A stretch of 64,000 bases of DNA from Leucobacter coleopterorum (GCF_011382985.1 NZ_CP049933.1:1302001-1366000); one strand, 5' to 3'. Shown: positions 31,289 to 40,765, numbered from the stretch's first letter. The notes: generated by a model from the sequence alone, not told the origin. Made by a program: numbers and translations.

Positions 31289-32971
31289 ATGGCTGAGTAC
31301 ATTTACCAGATGGTGCGCGCACGTAAGGCGCACGGCGACAAAGTAATCCTCGACGACGTAACCATGGCGTTTTTGCCCGGCGCGAAGATCGGTGTTGTGG
31401 GTCCGAACGGTGCCGGTAAGTCGACGATCTTGAAGATCATGGCCGGGATCGATACCCCTTCAAACGGCGACGCGATCCTGACGCCCGGATACTCCGTTGG
31501 CATCTTGATGCAGGAGCCAGAGCTCGACGAAGATAAAACTGTTCTCGAGAACGTTCAGCAGGGTGTCGCAGACATCAAGGGCAAGCTTGATCGCTTCAAC
31601 GAGATCTCGGCCGAAATGGCTGATCCAGATGCCGACTACAACAAGCTGCTGCCAGAGATGGGCGAGTTGCAAGAAGCGATCGACCACGTCGACGGCTGGG
31701 ATCTTGACAACCAGCTTGAGCAGGCGATGGACGCGCTGCGCTGCCCGCCTTCCGACGCCATCGTCAAGAACCTCTCGGGTGGTGAGAAGCGCCGCGTTGC
31801 GCTTTGCAAGCTGCTGCTTGAGAAGCCCGATCTGCTTCTGCTCGACGAGCCGACTAACCACCTCGACGCAGAGAGTGTGCTCTGGCTTGAGCAGCACCTC
31901 TCTAAGTACCCCGGAGCCGTCATGGCTGTGACTCACGACAGGTACTTCCTCGACCACGTTGCCACCTGGATTTGTGAGGTCGACCGCGGTCGCCTTTACC
32001 CATACGAGGGCAACTACTCGACGTACCTTGAGCAGAAGGCCGCGCGCCTTGAGGTGCAGGGCAAGAAGGACCAGAAGCTGCAGCGCCGTCTGAAGGACGA
32101 ACTCGAGTGGGTTCGATCCAACGCGAAGGGCCGCCAGGTCAAGTCGAAGGCTCGTCTCGCCCGCTACGAAGAAATGGCTGCTGAGGCCGAGCGCACCAAG
32201 AAGCTCGATTTCGAAGAAATCCAGATTCCTGCGGGCCCACGCCTTGGTAACCTAGTGCTCGACGCCAAGAACCTCAAGAAGGGCTTCGACGGGCGTGTGC
32301 TCATCGACGGGCTCTCGTTTACCCTTCCGCGTAACGGAATCGTCGGCATTATTGGCCCGAACGGTGTGGGTAAAACAACACTCTTCAAAACGATCGTCGG
32401 TGTCGAGCCACTCGATGATGGAGAACTGAAAATTGGCGAGACCGTCAAACTCAGTTACGTGGATCAGACCCGCGGTGGCATCGACCCGAAGAAGAATGTG
32501 TGGGAGGTCGTTTCTGACGGGCTCGACTACATTCAGGTCGGCAACACTGAGATTCCGTCGCGCGCGTATGTGTCGACGTTTGGGTTTAAGGGGCCGGATC
32601 AACAGAAGCTTGCAGGCGTGCTCTCCGGAGGCGAGCGCAACCGCCTGAACCTCGCGCTTACGCTCAAGCAGGGTGGCAACCTGCTATTGCTTGACGAGCC
32701 GACGAACGACCTCGACGTCGAGACCCTGTCGAGCCTCGAGAACGCACTGCTTGAGTTCCCCGGCTGTGCTGTGGTCATCACTCACGATCGGTGGTTCCTT
32801 GATCGCATCGCAACGCACATTCTTGCGTACGAGGGCACCGAAGAGAACCCGTCGAACTGGCACTGGTTCGAGGGTAACTTCGAGTCCTACGAAGCAAACA
32901 AGGTTGAACGTCTTGGCGCTGACGCCGCGAAGCCCTCGCGCGTGACCTACCGCAAGTTGACCCGCGACTAG
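31289..32971 (+). CDS. ettA: Energy-dependent translational throttle protein EttA (ABC-F)
   Basis: The 560-aa soluble ABC-F ATPase binds the ribosomal E site and gates early elongation according to ATP/ADP. Two nucleotide-binding domains are visible: GPNGAGKST near residue 37, LSGGEKRR, DEPTNHLD; then GPNGVGKTT near 354, LSGGERNR, DEPTNDLD. The arm and interdomain linker with KDQKLQRRLKDELEWV are present. Start ATG 31289 follows GGAAG. Confidence 0.95.
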   Translation: MAEYIYQMVRARKAHGDKVILDDVTMAFLPGAKIGVVGPNGAGKSTILKIMAGIDTPSNGDAILTPGYSVGILMQEPELDEDKTVLENVQQGVADIKGKLDRFNEISAEMADPDADYNKLLPEMGELQEAIDHVDGWDLDNQLEQAMDALRCPPSDAIVKNLSGGEKRRVALCKLLLEKPDLLLLDEPTNHLDAESVLWLEQHLSKYPGAVMAVTHDRYFLDHVATWICEVDRGRLYPYEGNYSTYLEQKAARLEVQGKKDQKLQRRLKDELEWVRSNAKGRQVKSKARLARYEEMAAEAERTKKLDFEEIQIPAGPRLGNLVLDAKNLKKGFDGRVLIDGLSFTLPRNGIVGIIGPNGVGKTTLFKTIVGVEPLDDGELKIGETVKLSYVDQTRGGIDPKKNVWEVVSDGLDYIQVGNTEIPSRAYVSTFGFKGPDQQKLAGVLSGGERNRLNLALTLKQGGNLLLLDEPTNDLDVETLSSLENALLEFPGCAVVITHDRWFLDRIATHILAYEGTEENPSNWHWFEGNFESYEANKVERLGADAAKPSRVTYRKLTRD

Positions 32972-32991
32972 CGTCGTGATAATGGTCTGAC

Positions 32992-33462
32992 ATGGCACGC
33001 ACCTACGTCGATATTGAGCTCCGCTGGGGCGATCAAGACGCGTACGGCCACGTGAACAACGTCGCCTACGCGCGCTACCTTGAGGAAGCGCGCGTACGCG
33101 TGTTCTGGCGTGGCAGTGGGCGCCAGGCCACCGGCATGGAGGGTTACTTTCGCGGTGACACTCCCGAGGGCCTGAAGATGCTCGTCGCGAACCAGCAGAT
33201 CGAGTTTCTCGGGGTGCTTGAGTACGGCGATACCCCGATCGTCGTTGAGATGTGGATCGGCAAACTCGGTGGATCGAGCCTTGAACTGCACTACGAAGTT
33301 GTCGACGCGGCGGCGGAGCCGGAACGCCGCGTGGTCGCCCGCGCGATTACCACGGTTGTGATCGTTGACGGTGTGCACCTGCGCCCGATCCGCATCCCCG
33401 CGGAGGCCAGGGCTGCTGTCGAACCCTGGAGGGACGAGCCGCTGAAGTTCCGCCGGGGCTGA
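32992..33462 (+). CDS. Acyl-CoA thioesterase, 4HBT hotdog family
   Basis: The 156-aa single hotdog-fold protein carries the 4-hydroxybenzoyl-CoA thioesterase signature (RWGDQDAYGHVNNVAYARYLEEAR), with the likely catalytic Asp near residue 14-16. It probably hydrolyses short or aromatic acyl-CoAs; the substrate is unknown. It lies 20 bases after ettA and ends at a bidirectional hairpin. Confidence 0.88.
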   Translation: MARTYVDIELRWGDQDAYGHVNNVAYARYLEEARVRVFWRGSGRQATGMEGYFRGDTPEGLKMLVANQQIEFLGVLEYGDTPIVVEMWIGKLGGSSLELHYEVVDAAAEPERRVVARAITTVVIVDGVHLRPIRIPAEARAAVEPWRDEPLKFRRG

Positions 33463-33472
33463 CACGACACAC

Positions 33473-33535
33473 CATCCGATAGTGCCAAGTGGTCGCTTCG
33501 TCTCGGACCAAGCGGCAAACCCGCACTACCGGATG
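33473..33535. terminator. Bidirectional terminator-like hairpin
   Basis: Arms CATCCGATAGTGC and GCACTACCGGATG pair over 13 positions with one G-T; an inner stem (TCGCTT / AAGCGG) is also possible. It lies between the convergent thioesterase and sigma-factor genes. There is no long T-tract. Confidence 0.55.
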
Positions 33536-33537
33536 GG

Positions 33538-34013
33538 TTATGGGTGAAGCTCAGCCCGCAACCGGGCGCGAAGCCTCGAGTAGCGCTGCCGAGCGGCCTC
33601 GGCCTTGAAGCCCAGTACGGCTCCGGCTTCGGCGACCGACAGGTCCTCCCACGCGACGAGCAACAGAAGTTCGCGATCCTTCTCCGCCAGCTTGGCGAGC
33701 GCGCTTGCAAGTTGAGGGTGAGGATCCGGGGCCACCTGGGGAGCCACCACCATTTCGCGCCGCAGCCGCTCTGCCAACTCGGTGTGCCGCACACGGCCAC
33801 GTCGGGCTTTGAGAAGCACTTTGCGGGCCACCCCAAAGCCGTACTGTCTGAGTGACTCGCGATCCCGGGGCGGCTGATCCTGCTTTCGAACGAGCACGAG
33901 CAACACATCAGCGGTGGCGTCAGCCGCGTCGTCGGGATCAGCGAGCCTGCGCAGAAAATATCCTGTGAGATCGGGCAATAACTCGGCAACAATCTGGTTG
34001 AAGTCGGTTTCAT
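33538..34013 (-). CDS. ECF-like RNA polymerase sigma factor (start region frameshifted)
   Basis: This small protein (about 158 aa repaired) has sigma-70 region 2 (LTGYFLRRLADPDDAADATADVLLVLV) and region 4 with a helix-turn-helix (LLLVAWEDLSVAEAGAVLGFKAEAARQRYSRLRARL). It should direct RNA polymerase to a special promoter set. No normal start codon is in frame upstream; ATG 34013 becomes usable if one A is added to the AAA run at 34008-34010, giving MKTDFNQIVAELLPDL. It lies just downstream of a membrane-protein gene that may control it. Confidence 0.8.
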
Positions 34014-34021
34014 TGTAAATG

Positions 34022-34050
34022 AACGAGGTTGAGAGCCTGGGTGTTCAAAT
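34022..34050 (-). promoter_or_regulatory. Candidate ECF-type promoter of the sigma-factor gene
   Basis: On the minus strand GAACAC is followed after 15 bases by CGTT, resembling the GGAAC...CGTT promoters of ECF sigma factors, and it ends just before ATG 34013. Autoregulation is an inference. Confidence 0.35.
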
Positions 34051-34080
34051 TGGTCAACGACCCTGGGGTGGAAAGCGCGG

Positions 34081-35116
34081 TCATTTGACGTCTCCGCCCT
34101 CTGACTGCTCACCCTTCCAGACCGGCTCGTCCTTCCACATCGATGGCCCGAGTCGACTGTGGCCTACCGCCGCCGCTGGATCTTTCACCCCTGCTGCCGT
34201 CGCAATGTTGACAAGCGCGCGGTCGTAGTCATCCCAGTAGGGGGAACCGGCGCTGGAGTCATCTTCGCTTGAGACAGTGTCGATTCCCGCGAGAATCTCG
34301 GTGATGAGCAGCTGCCGATCACGGTGATCCCATACCTCGTACAGTTTGTGAAATGCGGGGCCACGCGTTGCAAGCTGCTCGTCCGCGGGTAGAGCGTCGG
34401 TGAGGTCTAGCTCGATGAGCTGGTCCACCCGAGCAATCTGTCCGGTTTCGCGCTCGGCCAACGCTTGCGCGGCGACCCTGCGAGCCTGGGGATCTGCTAC
34501 GTTCATGCGAGCAACAAATGCCCACATGCTGTAGCGAATACCGCCACCGTCAGAACTCGCAATGTTCGGCCAGCTGGGTGCCTCGCGAAGCGCAGCCATC
34601 GCTGCCTCGCGCCTCACGTCGTCATTTTCGTGGTCCGCCATGATCCACTCTGCGATCCATGCCTGCCACAGCGTATTTTCGAAGTCACAAATGAGGGTGG
34701 CGTCTTCGATATAGCCGCCCTCATAACTTTGGTACCACTTGGCCGCGACCTTCGCTTCGGCGTCCCAGTCAAGCCACTCGGGTGCGGGCAGGTGCTTGGG
34801 AACAATACTCAAGAGGTACGACTCGTAGTCGGGACTGCCGGTGTAGATCCACTCGTTGCCGGCTTCTGACTCCGTGGTCTCCTCGGAGAACTCACCACTC
34901 TGTGCTTCAAAGATGCGCTCGGCAACGGCCGCGGTCGGGATCGCGAGCAGGCTCACAGCGATGAGTGCTGTCGGCATGAGCCAGATCCGACGGCGTCTGC
35001 GGTGACTCGCGGATCGCGCGGCCTCGTGCGTGAGAGCGAGTGCTACCGCAGAGTCAATTGCGGGGTAGGAGGAGCGAGCGAAGCTGCGCATCAAGCTCTT
35101 TGTCGGTGAGTGACAT
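34081..35116 (-). CDS. Single-pass membrane protein, putative sigma-factor partner (frameshifted near start)
   Basis: This protein (about 344 aa repaired) starts at ATG 35116 behind a strong AGGAGGT-like site (CGGAGGTCACC), reads MSLTDKELDAQLRSLLL, then breaks in the C-run at 35062-35065 (net +1 or -2) before AIDSAVALALTHEAARS. A basic stretch (HRRRRR) precedes one transmembrane helix (IWLMPTALIAVSLLAIPTAA), followed by a roughly 270-aa extracytoplasmic domain rich in Trp and acidic residues. I do not recognise this domain. Topology and position upstream of the sigma gene suggest an anti-sigma or envelope sensor role (inference). Confidence 0.65.
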
Positions 35117-35386
35117 GGTGACCTCCGTGGTTTGTTGTTCACCATGTACCTGCCAGTTTCACCGCAAACGTGACAAATTCTTCTGACGAGTCCCGTGGGG
35201 CGTTGCGGCCGTGAAGGTCGAAGCACATGCTAACTACGACTGGGCCACTTTTCGGCGGGGAAGTCCCGTGGGAAAGGGGCCCAATCGTTGGAGAGAGGTG
35301 GCTCGTGCAAACTGCAAACCTCGAACCCGGTGAGTGATGTAGCCACAGCCGCAACTGCCAACGCAGCCGCCGACAATGGCTTGAAA
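35117..35386. other. 270-bp intergenic region with an 11-bp direct repeat
   Basis: No gene is evident. AGTCCCGTGGG occurs at 35189-35199 and 35262-35272. The part nearest 35116 must carry the promoter of the membrane-protein gene; a short GTTT...AAAC inverted repeat lies near 35157-35170. Confidence 0.4.
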
Positions 35387-36256
35387 CTACTCTCCGCTGG
35401 GCAGTCGGATCATGCTCTCCTGTGCCACACTCGCGACCAGGTCGCCAGAGGTATTGTAGAAGCGTCCGTGCGCAAGCCCGCGGCCACCCTGCGCCGTGGG
35501 GGAGTCGAGCTCGTAGAGCAGCCACTCGTCGGCGCGGAACGGACGGTGGAACCACATCGAGTGGTCGAGGCTCGCGGTGCTGAGCCCCGGGGTCGCCCAC
35601 GGTACACCGTGGCGCCGTAGCACGGGCTCCATCAAAACATAGTCCGAGGCAAACGCAAGCGCGGCCGAGTGAATGAGCTGTGTGCCGGGCAACGTGTCGC
35701 GTGCCCGAAGCCACAACCGTTGGCGGCTTGCCTGATCCTCAACCCGCAGCACAATGTCAGACTCGACGTAACGCAGGTCGAACGGTCGGTTGAGTACCCA
35801 TGAGGCACGACCACTGTCGGCCAGGTGGCCGTATTTTTCCCATACTGTGGACAGGTCATCGGGTGAGGGGATCCCGGACATGTCCAGGCTTTCCTGGTGT
35901 TCGATGCCCTCTTCGATCCCCTGGAAGGAGGCGATCATCGACATCAGCACGTCACCGTTTTGGTACGCCTGTGCGCGCCGTGTTGAGAACGAACGGCCGT
36001 CGTAAAGCCGCGCGACCTCAAACGTCATGCGTTCCGAGCTGGATCCGGGCCGCAGAAAGTAGCCGTGCATCGAGTGGATTTCGCGCCCCTCGGCAACCGA
36101 GGTGCCGACCGCGGCAATGGCCTGCCCAAGAACTTGGCCTCCGAAGGAGCGACCGTGGGGTGTTGGCAGAGGCGGCCCCGTGAGAATGTCATAGTGGGTG
36201 CGCGCGTCGGAATCAATCACCGAGAGCATGGCGAGAAGTTCGGATTCTGCAGTCAT
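35387..36256 (-). CDS. tesB: Acyl-CoA thioesterase II (TesB family)
   Basis: The 289-aa double-hotdog protein has the TesB features GRSFGGQVLGQAIAAV near residue 34, HSMHGYFLRPG, and the C-terminal SLDHSMWFHRPFRADEWLLY with the catalytic Asp. It hydrolyses medium- and long-chain acyl-CoAs. ATG 36256 follows GGGAGGAA. Confidence 0.93.
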   Translation of the reverse strand: MTAESELLAMLSVIDSDARTHYDILTGPPLPTPHGRSFGGQVLGQAIAAVGTSVAEGREIHSMHGYFLRPGSSSERMTFEVARLYDGRSFSTRRAQAYQNGDVLMSMIASFQGIEEGIEHQESLDMSGIPSPDDLSTVWEKYGHLADSGRASWVLNRPFDLRYVESDIVLRVEDQASRQRLWLRARDTLPGTQLIHSAALAFASDYVLMEPVLRRHGVPWATPGLSTASLDHSMWFHRPFRADEWLLYELDSPTAQGGRGLAHGRFYNTSGDLVASVAQESMIRLPSGE

Positions 36257-36333
36257 GGTTCCTCCCTGCGGTTGACCTGGTATGGATCCAGGTAGTCTTG
36301 TCGGCAACCAGTCTATGGCCGCCGGGTGACCGC

Positions 36334-36339
36334 TAGGCT
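36334..36339 (+). promoter_or_regulatory. -10 hexamer of probable leaderless promoter
   Basis: TAGGCT is followed by seven bases and ATG 36347. Confidence 0.5.
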
Positions 36340-36346
36340 GATTGGA

Positions 36347-36994
36347 ATGGCTGCCACACTACTGCTCGCGGATGTCGCGACGCGAGACGACATGCGAATC
36401 TTTCTTGAGCGTCTGTTGCGCGCTGGGCAGGCTGAGGTGCGCCTCGTGACCCGCGGATCAACACTCGCCGTTTACGGCTGCACACAAATGCCGCGCGGGA
36501 TCACCGACGCCGTTCCCGTGGTGCTGGTCATGCGGGCGTTTGCGCTTGCCGAGCAACCCGCCGAACCCGTCGACACTACGGTGCAGGCGCGCGCGATCCT
36601 CGATCGAATTGCACGGCTCGGGATCGTTGGACGTACCCTGGAATTGCCCGATGTGACCGTGATGGCGGCGTGGGCCGGGGTGCTGCCGCCAACTTCGGGG
36701 TGGGAGCCTGCTGGGAGTGTCGACGGTAACTCGCTTGCTCAGGTCGCCGCCGAGGGGATCGAACGGGTGGTCTCGCTGCTGCCGGCGGACCCCGGTGAGG
36801 CCGTGGTGCAGAAGGTGCGCGCGAGTGTGTGGGGCGTTGAAATTGCGCCTGGTTTGCCAGCAGCCGCGGCGTTTGCCGCGGAGATGCTGGGGTTTTTGGT
36901 CGAGGGCGAACCGGTTCGCCGTTCCCGGTCGCTCACCTGGACACGTCTCACAACGGAACGCGGGCACGTGCTGGTGCGATCACTGTTGGGTTAG
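36347..36994 (+). CDS. Conserved hypothetical protein
   Basis: This 215-aa protein is rich in Ala, Val and Leu but has no clear signal peptide or membrane helix. It has an alpha/beta look (LLLADVATRDDMRIFLERLL, VVLVMRAFALAEQP) and ends in LTTERGHVLVRSLLG. I do not recognise a known domain. It lies divergent from tesB and just upstream of rpoZ. ATG 36347 is chosen for its TAGGCT-N7-ATG arrangement; GTG 36326 is an upstream in-frame alternative. Confidence 0.65.
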   Translation: MAATLLLADVATRDDMRIFLERLLRAGQAEVRLVTRGSTLAVYGCTQMPRGITDAVPVVLVMRAFALAEQPAEPVDTTVQARAILDRIARLGIVGRTLELPDVTVMAAWAGVLPPTSGWEPAGSVDGNSLAQVAAEGIERVVSLLPADPGEAVVQKVRASVWGVEIAPGLPAAAAFAAEMLGFLVEGEPVRRSRSLTWTRLTTERGHVLVRSLLG

Positions 36995-37012
36995 CCTATC
37001 CGGGGCCGACAG

Positions 37013-37018
37013 GGTACA
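37013..37018 (+). promoter_or_regulatory. -10 hexamer upstream of rpoZ
   Basis: TACAAT lies 29 bases before the rpoZ start; the leader then carries a GAGGAG ribosome site. Confidence 0.45.
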
Positions 37019-37047
37019 ATGGCTAGGTCTATTAGAGGAGTGTTTAC

Positions 37048-37314
37048 ATGGCCAATGTTAACGGCATCATTGATCCGCCCATCGACGAGCTGCTCGATAA
37101 GGTGGATTCGAAGTACGCTCTGGTGATTTTCGCTTCGCAGCGCGCGCGTCAGATTAACAACTACTACACCGATTTGCACGACGGCAACCTGTTCGACAAT
37201 GTCGGTCCGCTGGTCGACTCGTCTGTTGATGACAAGCCCCTGTCGATTGCGCTGCACGAGATCGTTGAGGGCAAGCTCACGATGACGAAGCACGAAGAGA
37301 GCGCTGCACTGTAG
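37048..37314 (+). CDS. rpoZ: RNA polymerase omega subunit
   Basis: The 88-aa protein has the omega signature: [27 protein letters not shown], and the C-terminal [17 protein letters not shown]. Omega assists folding and assembly of beta-prime. ATG 37048 follows AGAGGAG. In most actinobacteria coaBC follows rpoZ; here metK does. Confidence 0.96.
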   Translation: MANVNGIIDPPIDELLDKVDSKYALVIFASQRARQINNYYTDLHDGNLFDNVGPLVDSSVDDKPLSIALHEIVEGKLTMTKHEESAAL

Positions 37315-37352
37315 CGTTCACGCGTAACTTACTGCTGCACAAGCGGCAATGT

Positions 37353-37392
37353 CAGTGGCGTCGGATACTCTGTAGAGAGTCCGGCGCCACTG
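37353..37392. repeat. Strong hairpin between rpoZ and metK
   Basis: Arms starting CAGTGGCG (37353) and ending CGCCACTG (37392) pair over about 19 positions with one or two wobbles. The following T-content is modest, so it may be an rpoZ terminator or a leader element of metK. Confidence 0.55.
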
Positions 37393-37447
37393 TCGTTTGC
37401 GGCTTTCGGATCTGTCATTTTTGTTCGTTTTACGACCTAGGAGCATC

Positions 37448-38638
37448 GTGTCGCTGCGCCAGTTCACCTCCGAGTCCGTGACCGAGGGGCACCCCGATAA
37501 GATCTGTGATCGCATTTCAGATTCGATTCTTGACGCCATTCTGAAACAGGACCCGGGTGCGCGTGTTGCCGTTGAGACGCTCGTGACGACGGGGCTTGTG
37601 CATGTTGCCGGTGAGGTCTCGACTTCGGGGTACGTCGAGATTCCGCAGATTGTGCGTGAGGCCGTGCGCGATATCGGCTACACGAGCTCAGATATGGGCT
37701 TCGACGGTTCTTCTTGTGGCGTCTCGATTTCTATCGGCCAGCAGTCGCCCGATATCGCGAGTGGTGTTGACACCTCGCTTGAACAGCGCAGCGGTGCCAC
37801 CGACGACGGCTTGAGTCGCCAGGGCGCGGGCGACCAGGGCATTATGTTTGGTTTTGCGACAGACGAGACTCCCGAGTTGCATCCGCTACCAAGCTGGATC
37901 TCACATCGTTTGGCCGAGCGCCTCACCAACGTGCGCAAGAGCGGACTGCTGCCCGAACTGCGGCCAGATGGCAAGACTCAGGTGACCATTGGGTATGACG
38001 GGGATCGCCCAGCGACCGTTGAAGCCGTGGTCGTATCGACGCAGCACCAGCCCAGCATCACGCAGCCCGCGTTACACGACGCCGTCATGCGTGAGGTCAT
38101 TCGGCCAGTGCTCGACCGGGTTGATCTCACGAGTAACGACACCCAATACTTCATAAATCCAGCCGGGCCGTTTGTTGTTGGTGGCCCAATGGGCGATGCT
38201 GGCCTGACCGGGCGCAAGATCATTATTGACACCTACGGTGGTTCAAGCCGTCACGGTGGTGGGGCCTTTAGTGGTAAAGACCCCTCGAAGGTCGACCGCT
38301 CGGCGGCCTACGCGATGCGTTGGGTAGCGAAGCACGTGGTGCGTGCGGGGCTCGCTCGACGGGCCGAATTGCAGGTGGCCTACGCCATCGGTCGCGCCCA
38401 CCCCGTTGGATTGTACGTTGAGACCTTTGGCACCGAGACTGTACCGCGGGAGAAGATCGAAGTCGCCGTGCGCGAGCTCTTTGACCTGCGCCCGCTCGCC
38501 ATCATTCGGGACCTGCAGCTGATTCGACCCATTTATGCTGCCACGAGTGCCTATGGCCACTTTGGTCGTGAGCTGCCCGAGTTTACCTGGGAAGCGACTC
38601 CTCGGGTCGCGGAGTTGCGCGCCGCTGTTGGCCTGTGA
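37448..38638 (+). CDS. metK: S-adenosylmethionine synthetase MetK
   Basis: The 396-aa enzyme makes SAM from methionine and ATP. It shows [49 protein letters not shown] and [20 protein letters not shown] 37448 follows AGGAG. SAM would feed the RsmH and RsmB methyltransferases encoded nearby, among others. I see no SAM riboswitch in the 130-bp leader, only the hairpin noted separately. Confidence 0.97.
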   Translation: MSLRQFTSESVTEGHPDKICDRISDSILDAILKQDPGARVAVETLVTTGLVHVAGEVSTSGYVEIPQIVREAVRDIGYTSSDMGFDGSSCGVSISIGQQSPDIASGVDTSLEQRSGATDDGLSRQGAGDQGIMFGFATDETPELHPLPSWISHRLAERLTNVRKSGLLPELRPDGKTQVTIGYDGDRPATVEAVVVSTQHQPSITQPALHDAVMREVIRPVLDRVDLTSNDTQYFINPAGPFVVGGPMGDAGLTGRKIIIDTYGGSSRHGGGAFSGKDPSKVDRSAAYAMRWVAKHVVRAGLARRAELQVAYAIGRAHPVGLYVETFGTETVPREKIEVAVRELFDLRPLAIIRDLQLIRPIYAATSAYGHFGRELPEFTWEATPRVAELRAAVGL

Positions 38639-38663
38639 ATGAAGCCTTAGGAAGTCTCTGAAC

Positions 38664-40718
38664 GTGGCGGCTGTCGTGAATATCGCGAGCGCCTATGAGC
38701 TTGCAGAACCCGCTGCCGGACGACCGGTAGCGCAGGTGCTGCTCGACTCCGCCTTGCCGCAGCTTGATCACCTCTTCGATTATGCAGTGCCGGTAGACCT
38801 CGCTGAAACCCTGCGCGTCGGGCAGCGAGTGCGTGTGCCGTTCCGTTCGAAAGACCGAAAGACTTTCGGGTACATCGTCGGGTTTGCTGACCGCAGTGAG
38901 TTTGGCGGCGAACTGTCTCCCATTGCAGACATCGTCACGACGGTTCCGCAGCTGACGCCTGACGTGTGGCGCCTTGCGCGTGCCGTCGCGGATCGGGCTG
39001 GCGGTTCGGCAGGCGATATCTTGCGCCTTGCGATCCCGACCCGGCAAGTGAGGGTTGAAAAGAAACACCTCGCGGGCGAGGCAAAGGGCGCAGTCACGGT
39101 CGCAGCTGCCGAGGGTGCACCCGAGCGTGAGATAGAGACAACCCCAGAAGGAGCGATCGCAGCGGAGCTGATTGTCGGAGCGCGCCTGTCACACACGGCC
39201 TCACACGGGCCAGAACGTCTGCACACCGGCGAGTGGGTCGGTGGGTGGGCAGCTCAAATGGCTCGTGTTGCGCTCGCGGTGTTTGCGAGCGGTAGGAGCG
39301 CGATCCTCGTTGCCCCCGATTACCGAGACCTCGATCAGTTGCGCGACGCTTTAGCGGCGCTGGGGCACCCCGACGTGGTCCGGGTGGATTCCCGGCAGTC
39401 AAACTCCGAGCGTTACGCAGCATTTTTGCGCGCGCTCGATGCGACACCTCGAATTGTGCTGGGTAATCGCTCCGCGGTGTACGCGCCGGCTCATAATCTG
39501 GGTGCGATCCTGCTCTGGGATGATGGTGACCCCGTGCTGGCGGAACCGCTCAGCCCCTACGTGCACGCGCGTGACGCGGCGTTGATTCGCGCTGAGCAAT
39601 CGGGCGCAGGGTTGCTGTTCGCCGGGCATGTGCGCAGCGCAGAGGTGCAGCGTCTCGTTGAGATTGGGTATGTACTGGCGCAGCAGAATCTGCCGCGGCG
39701 CACCCGCGTGTTTCACGCAGACGCCGCGCGCGCGCCAGATGCCTTTGCGGGTCGTGTACCTGAGTTTGCTGCGCAGACCATTCGTGAGGGCTTGAAGACC
39801 GGTCCCGTGCTTGTGCAGGTCGCGACGCCCGGGTACGCGCCGGTGGCGGTGTGCGGTGACTGCGGCGATCTTGCCCGCTGTATGAACTGCGCCGGGCCGA
39901 TTGGGTTCCGAGTGGTGGGTCGGGCTTCGTGCCGATGGTGCGGCGAATTCGCGAACGCCTGGCGGTGCGGCAGCTGCGGCAGCGGGCGCCTGCAGGAGCG
40001 CGGCATGGGATCCGGACGCACCGTTGAACAGTTCGAGCGTCAATTTGCCGGGGTGCGAGTGCTGCTGAGCGACGGCGAACACCCGCGTGAGCGCGTTGAT
40101 GCCAGACCAGCCCTCGTCGTTGCGACTCGCGGGGCCGAGCCACTTGCTGCCGGGGGATACCGCGCGGTGGTGCTGCTTGATGCTGAGCGGTTGCTCGGCA
40201 TTGAGACCCTGCGCGCGGGCGAGGACTGTTTGCGATGGTGGGAGAACGCTGCGGCACTCGCAGCCCCCGACGGTCTGTGCCTCGTGGCTTCGGGCGGGGG
40301 TCCCGTAGTGCAGGCTTTTGTTACGGGCCGCAGCGAAGAATGGCTGCGGGGCGAGGTGCGGGATCGGCACACGTTGCGCTACCCGCCCGCCGTGCGGGTG
40401 GCGAGTGTGAGCGGCGGATCCGAAGAAGTCGAGCGTGCGCTGCACACCATTGCCGATCTGCCTGGAGTTGATTATCTCGGTCCAACTCAGGTTCCGGTGC
40501 GTGTTACTCAGGGCGGAGCTGCCTCACCCGCGGGGATCGTGCGTGCGATCGTGCGCTTCGATTACGTTCAGGGAGCAGAAGTAGCGAAGCGTCTTCGTGG
40601 CGCCCTGGTTGCGGATGCAGCAGGATCCGCCTCCCGTGCCAAAGGCCGCGCCCCGGGCCGTGCCCGACCCGAGGCGCTGCGCCTGCGCTTCGACGATCGT
40701 GGTGTGTTCGACGGATAG
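38664..40718 (+). CDS. priA: PriA-like primosomal protein with degenerate helicase
   Basis: The 684-aa protein has the PriA DNA-binding domain (about 27-130; AQVLLDSALPQLDHLFDYAVP) and the paired zinc sites (CGDCG, CMNC, CRWC, CGSCGSG near residues 395-445). The Walker A and DEAH-type motifs of helicase PriA are absent: the expected P-loop region reads ALAVFASGRSAILVAP, and LLWDDGDP replaces the Walker B box. Actinobacterial PriA proteins are known to be predicted non-helicases. It is coupled in place to metK and normally to fmt. Confidence 0.9.
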   Translation: MAAVVNIASAYELAEPAAGRPVAQVLLDSALPQLDHLFDYAVPVDLAETLRVGQRVRVPFRSKDRKTFGYIVGFADRSEFGGELSPIADIVTTVPQLTPDVWRLARAVADRAGGSAGDILRLAIPTRQVRVEKKHLAGEAKGAVTVAAAEGAPEREIETTPEGAIAAELIVGARLSHTASHGPERLHTGEWVGGWAAQMARVALAVFASGRSAILVAPDYRDLDQLRDALAALGHPDVVRVDSRQSNSERYAAFLRALDATPRIVLGNRSAVYAPAHNLGAILLWDDGDPVLAEPLSPYVHARDAALIRAEQSGAGLLFAGHVRSAEVQRLVEIGYVLAQQNLPRRTRVFHADAARAPDAFAGRVPEFAAQTIREGLKTGPVLVQVATPGYAPVAVCGDCGDLARCMNCAGPIGFRVVGRASCRWCGEFANAWRCGSCGSGRLQERGMGSGRTVEQFERQFAGVRVLLSDGEHPRERVDARPALVVATRGAEPLAAGGYRAVVLLDAERLLGIETLRAGEDCLRWWENAAALAAPDGLCLVASGGGPVVQAFVTGRSEEWLRGEVRDRHTLRYPPAVRVASVSGGSEEVERALHTIADLPGVDYLGPTQVPVRVTQGGAASPAGIVRAIVRFDYVQGAEVAKRLRGALVADAAGSASRAKGRAPGRARPEALRLRFDDRGVFDG

Positions 40719-40765
40719 GTTTGACGCTTGCGCAGAGGGCTCGCCCCGCAGTGAAAACGATCCTC

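Noticed and set aside
35288..35620. 110-codon plus-strand frame overlapping tesB
   Set aside because: It lies antisense to the well-conserved end of tesB and has no start signal.
37315..37447. SAM riboswitch ahead of metK
   Set aside because: Only one hairpin is visible; the multi-helix core of SAM-I, SAM-II or SAM-IV types could not be recognised.
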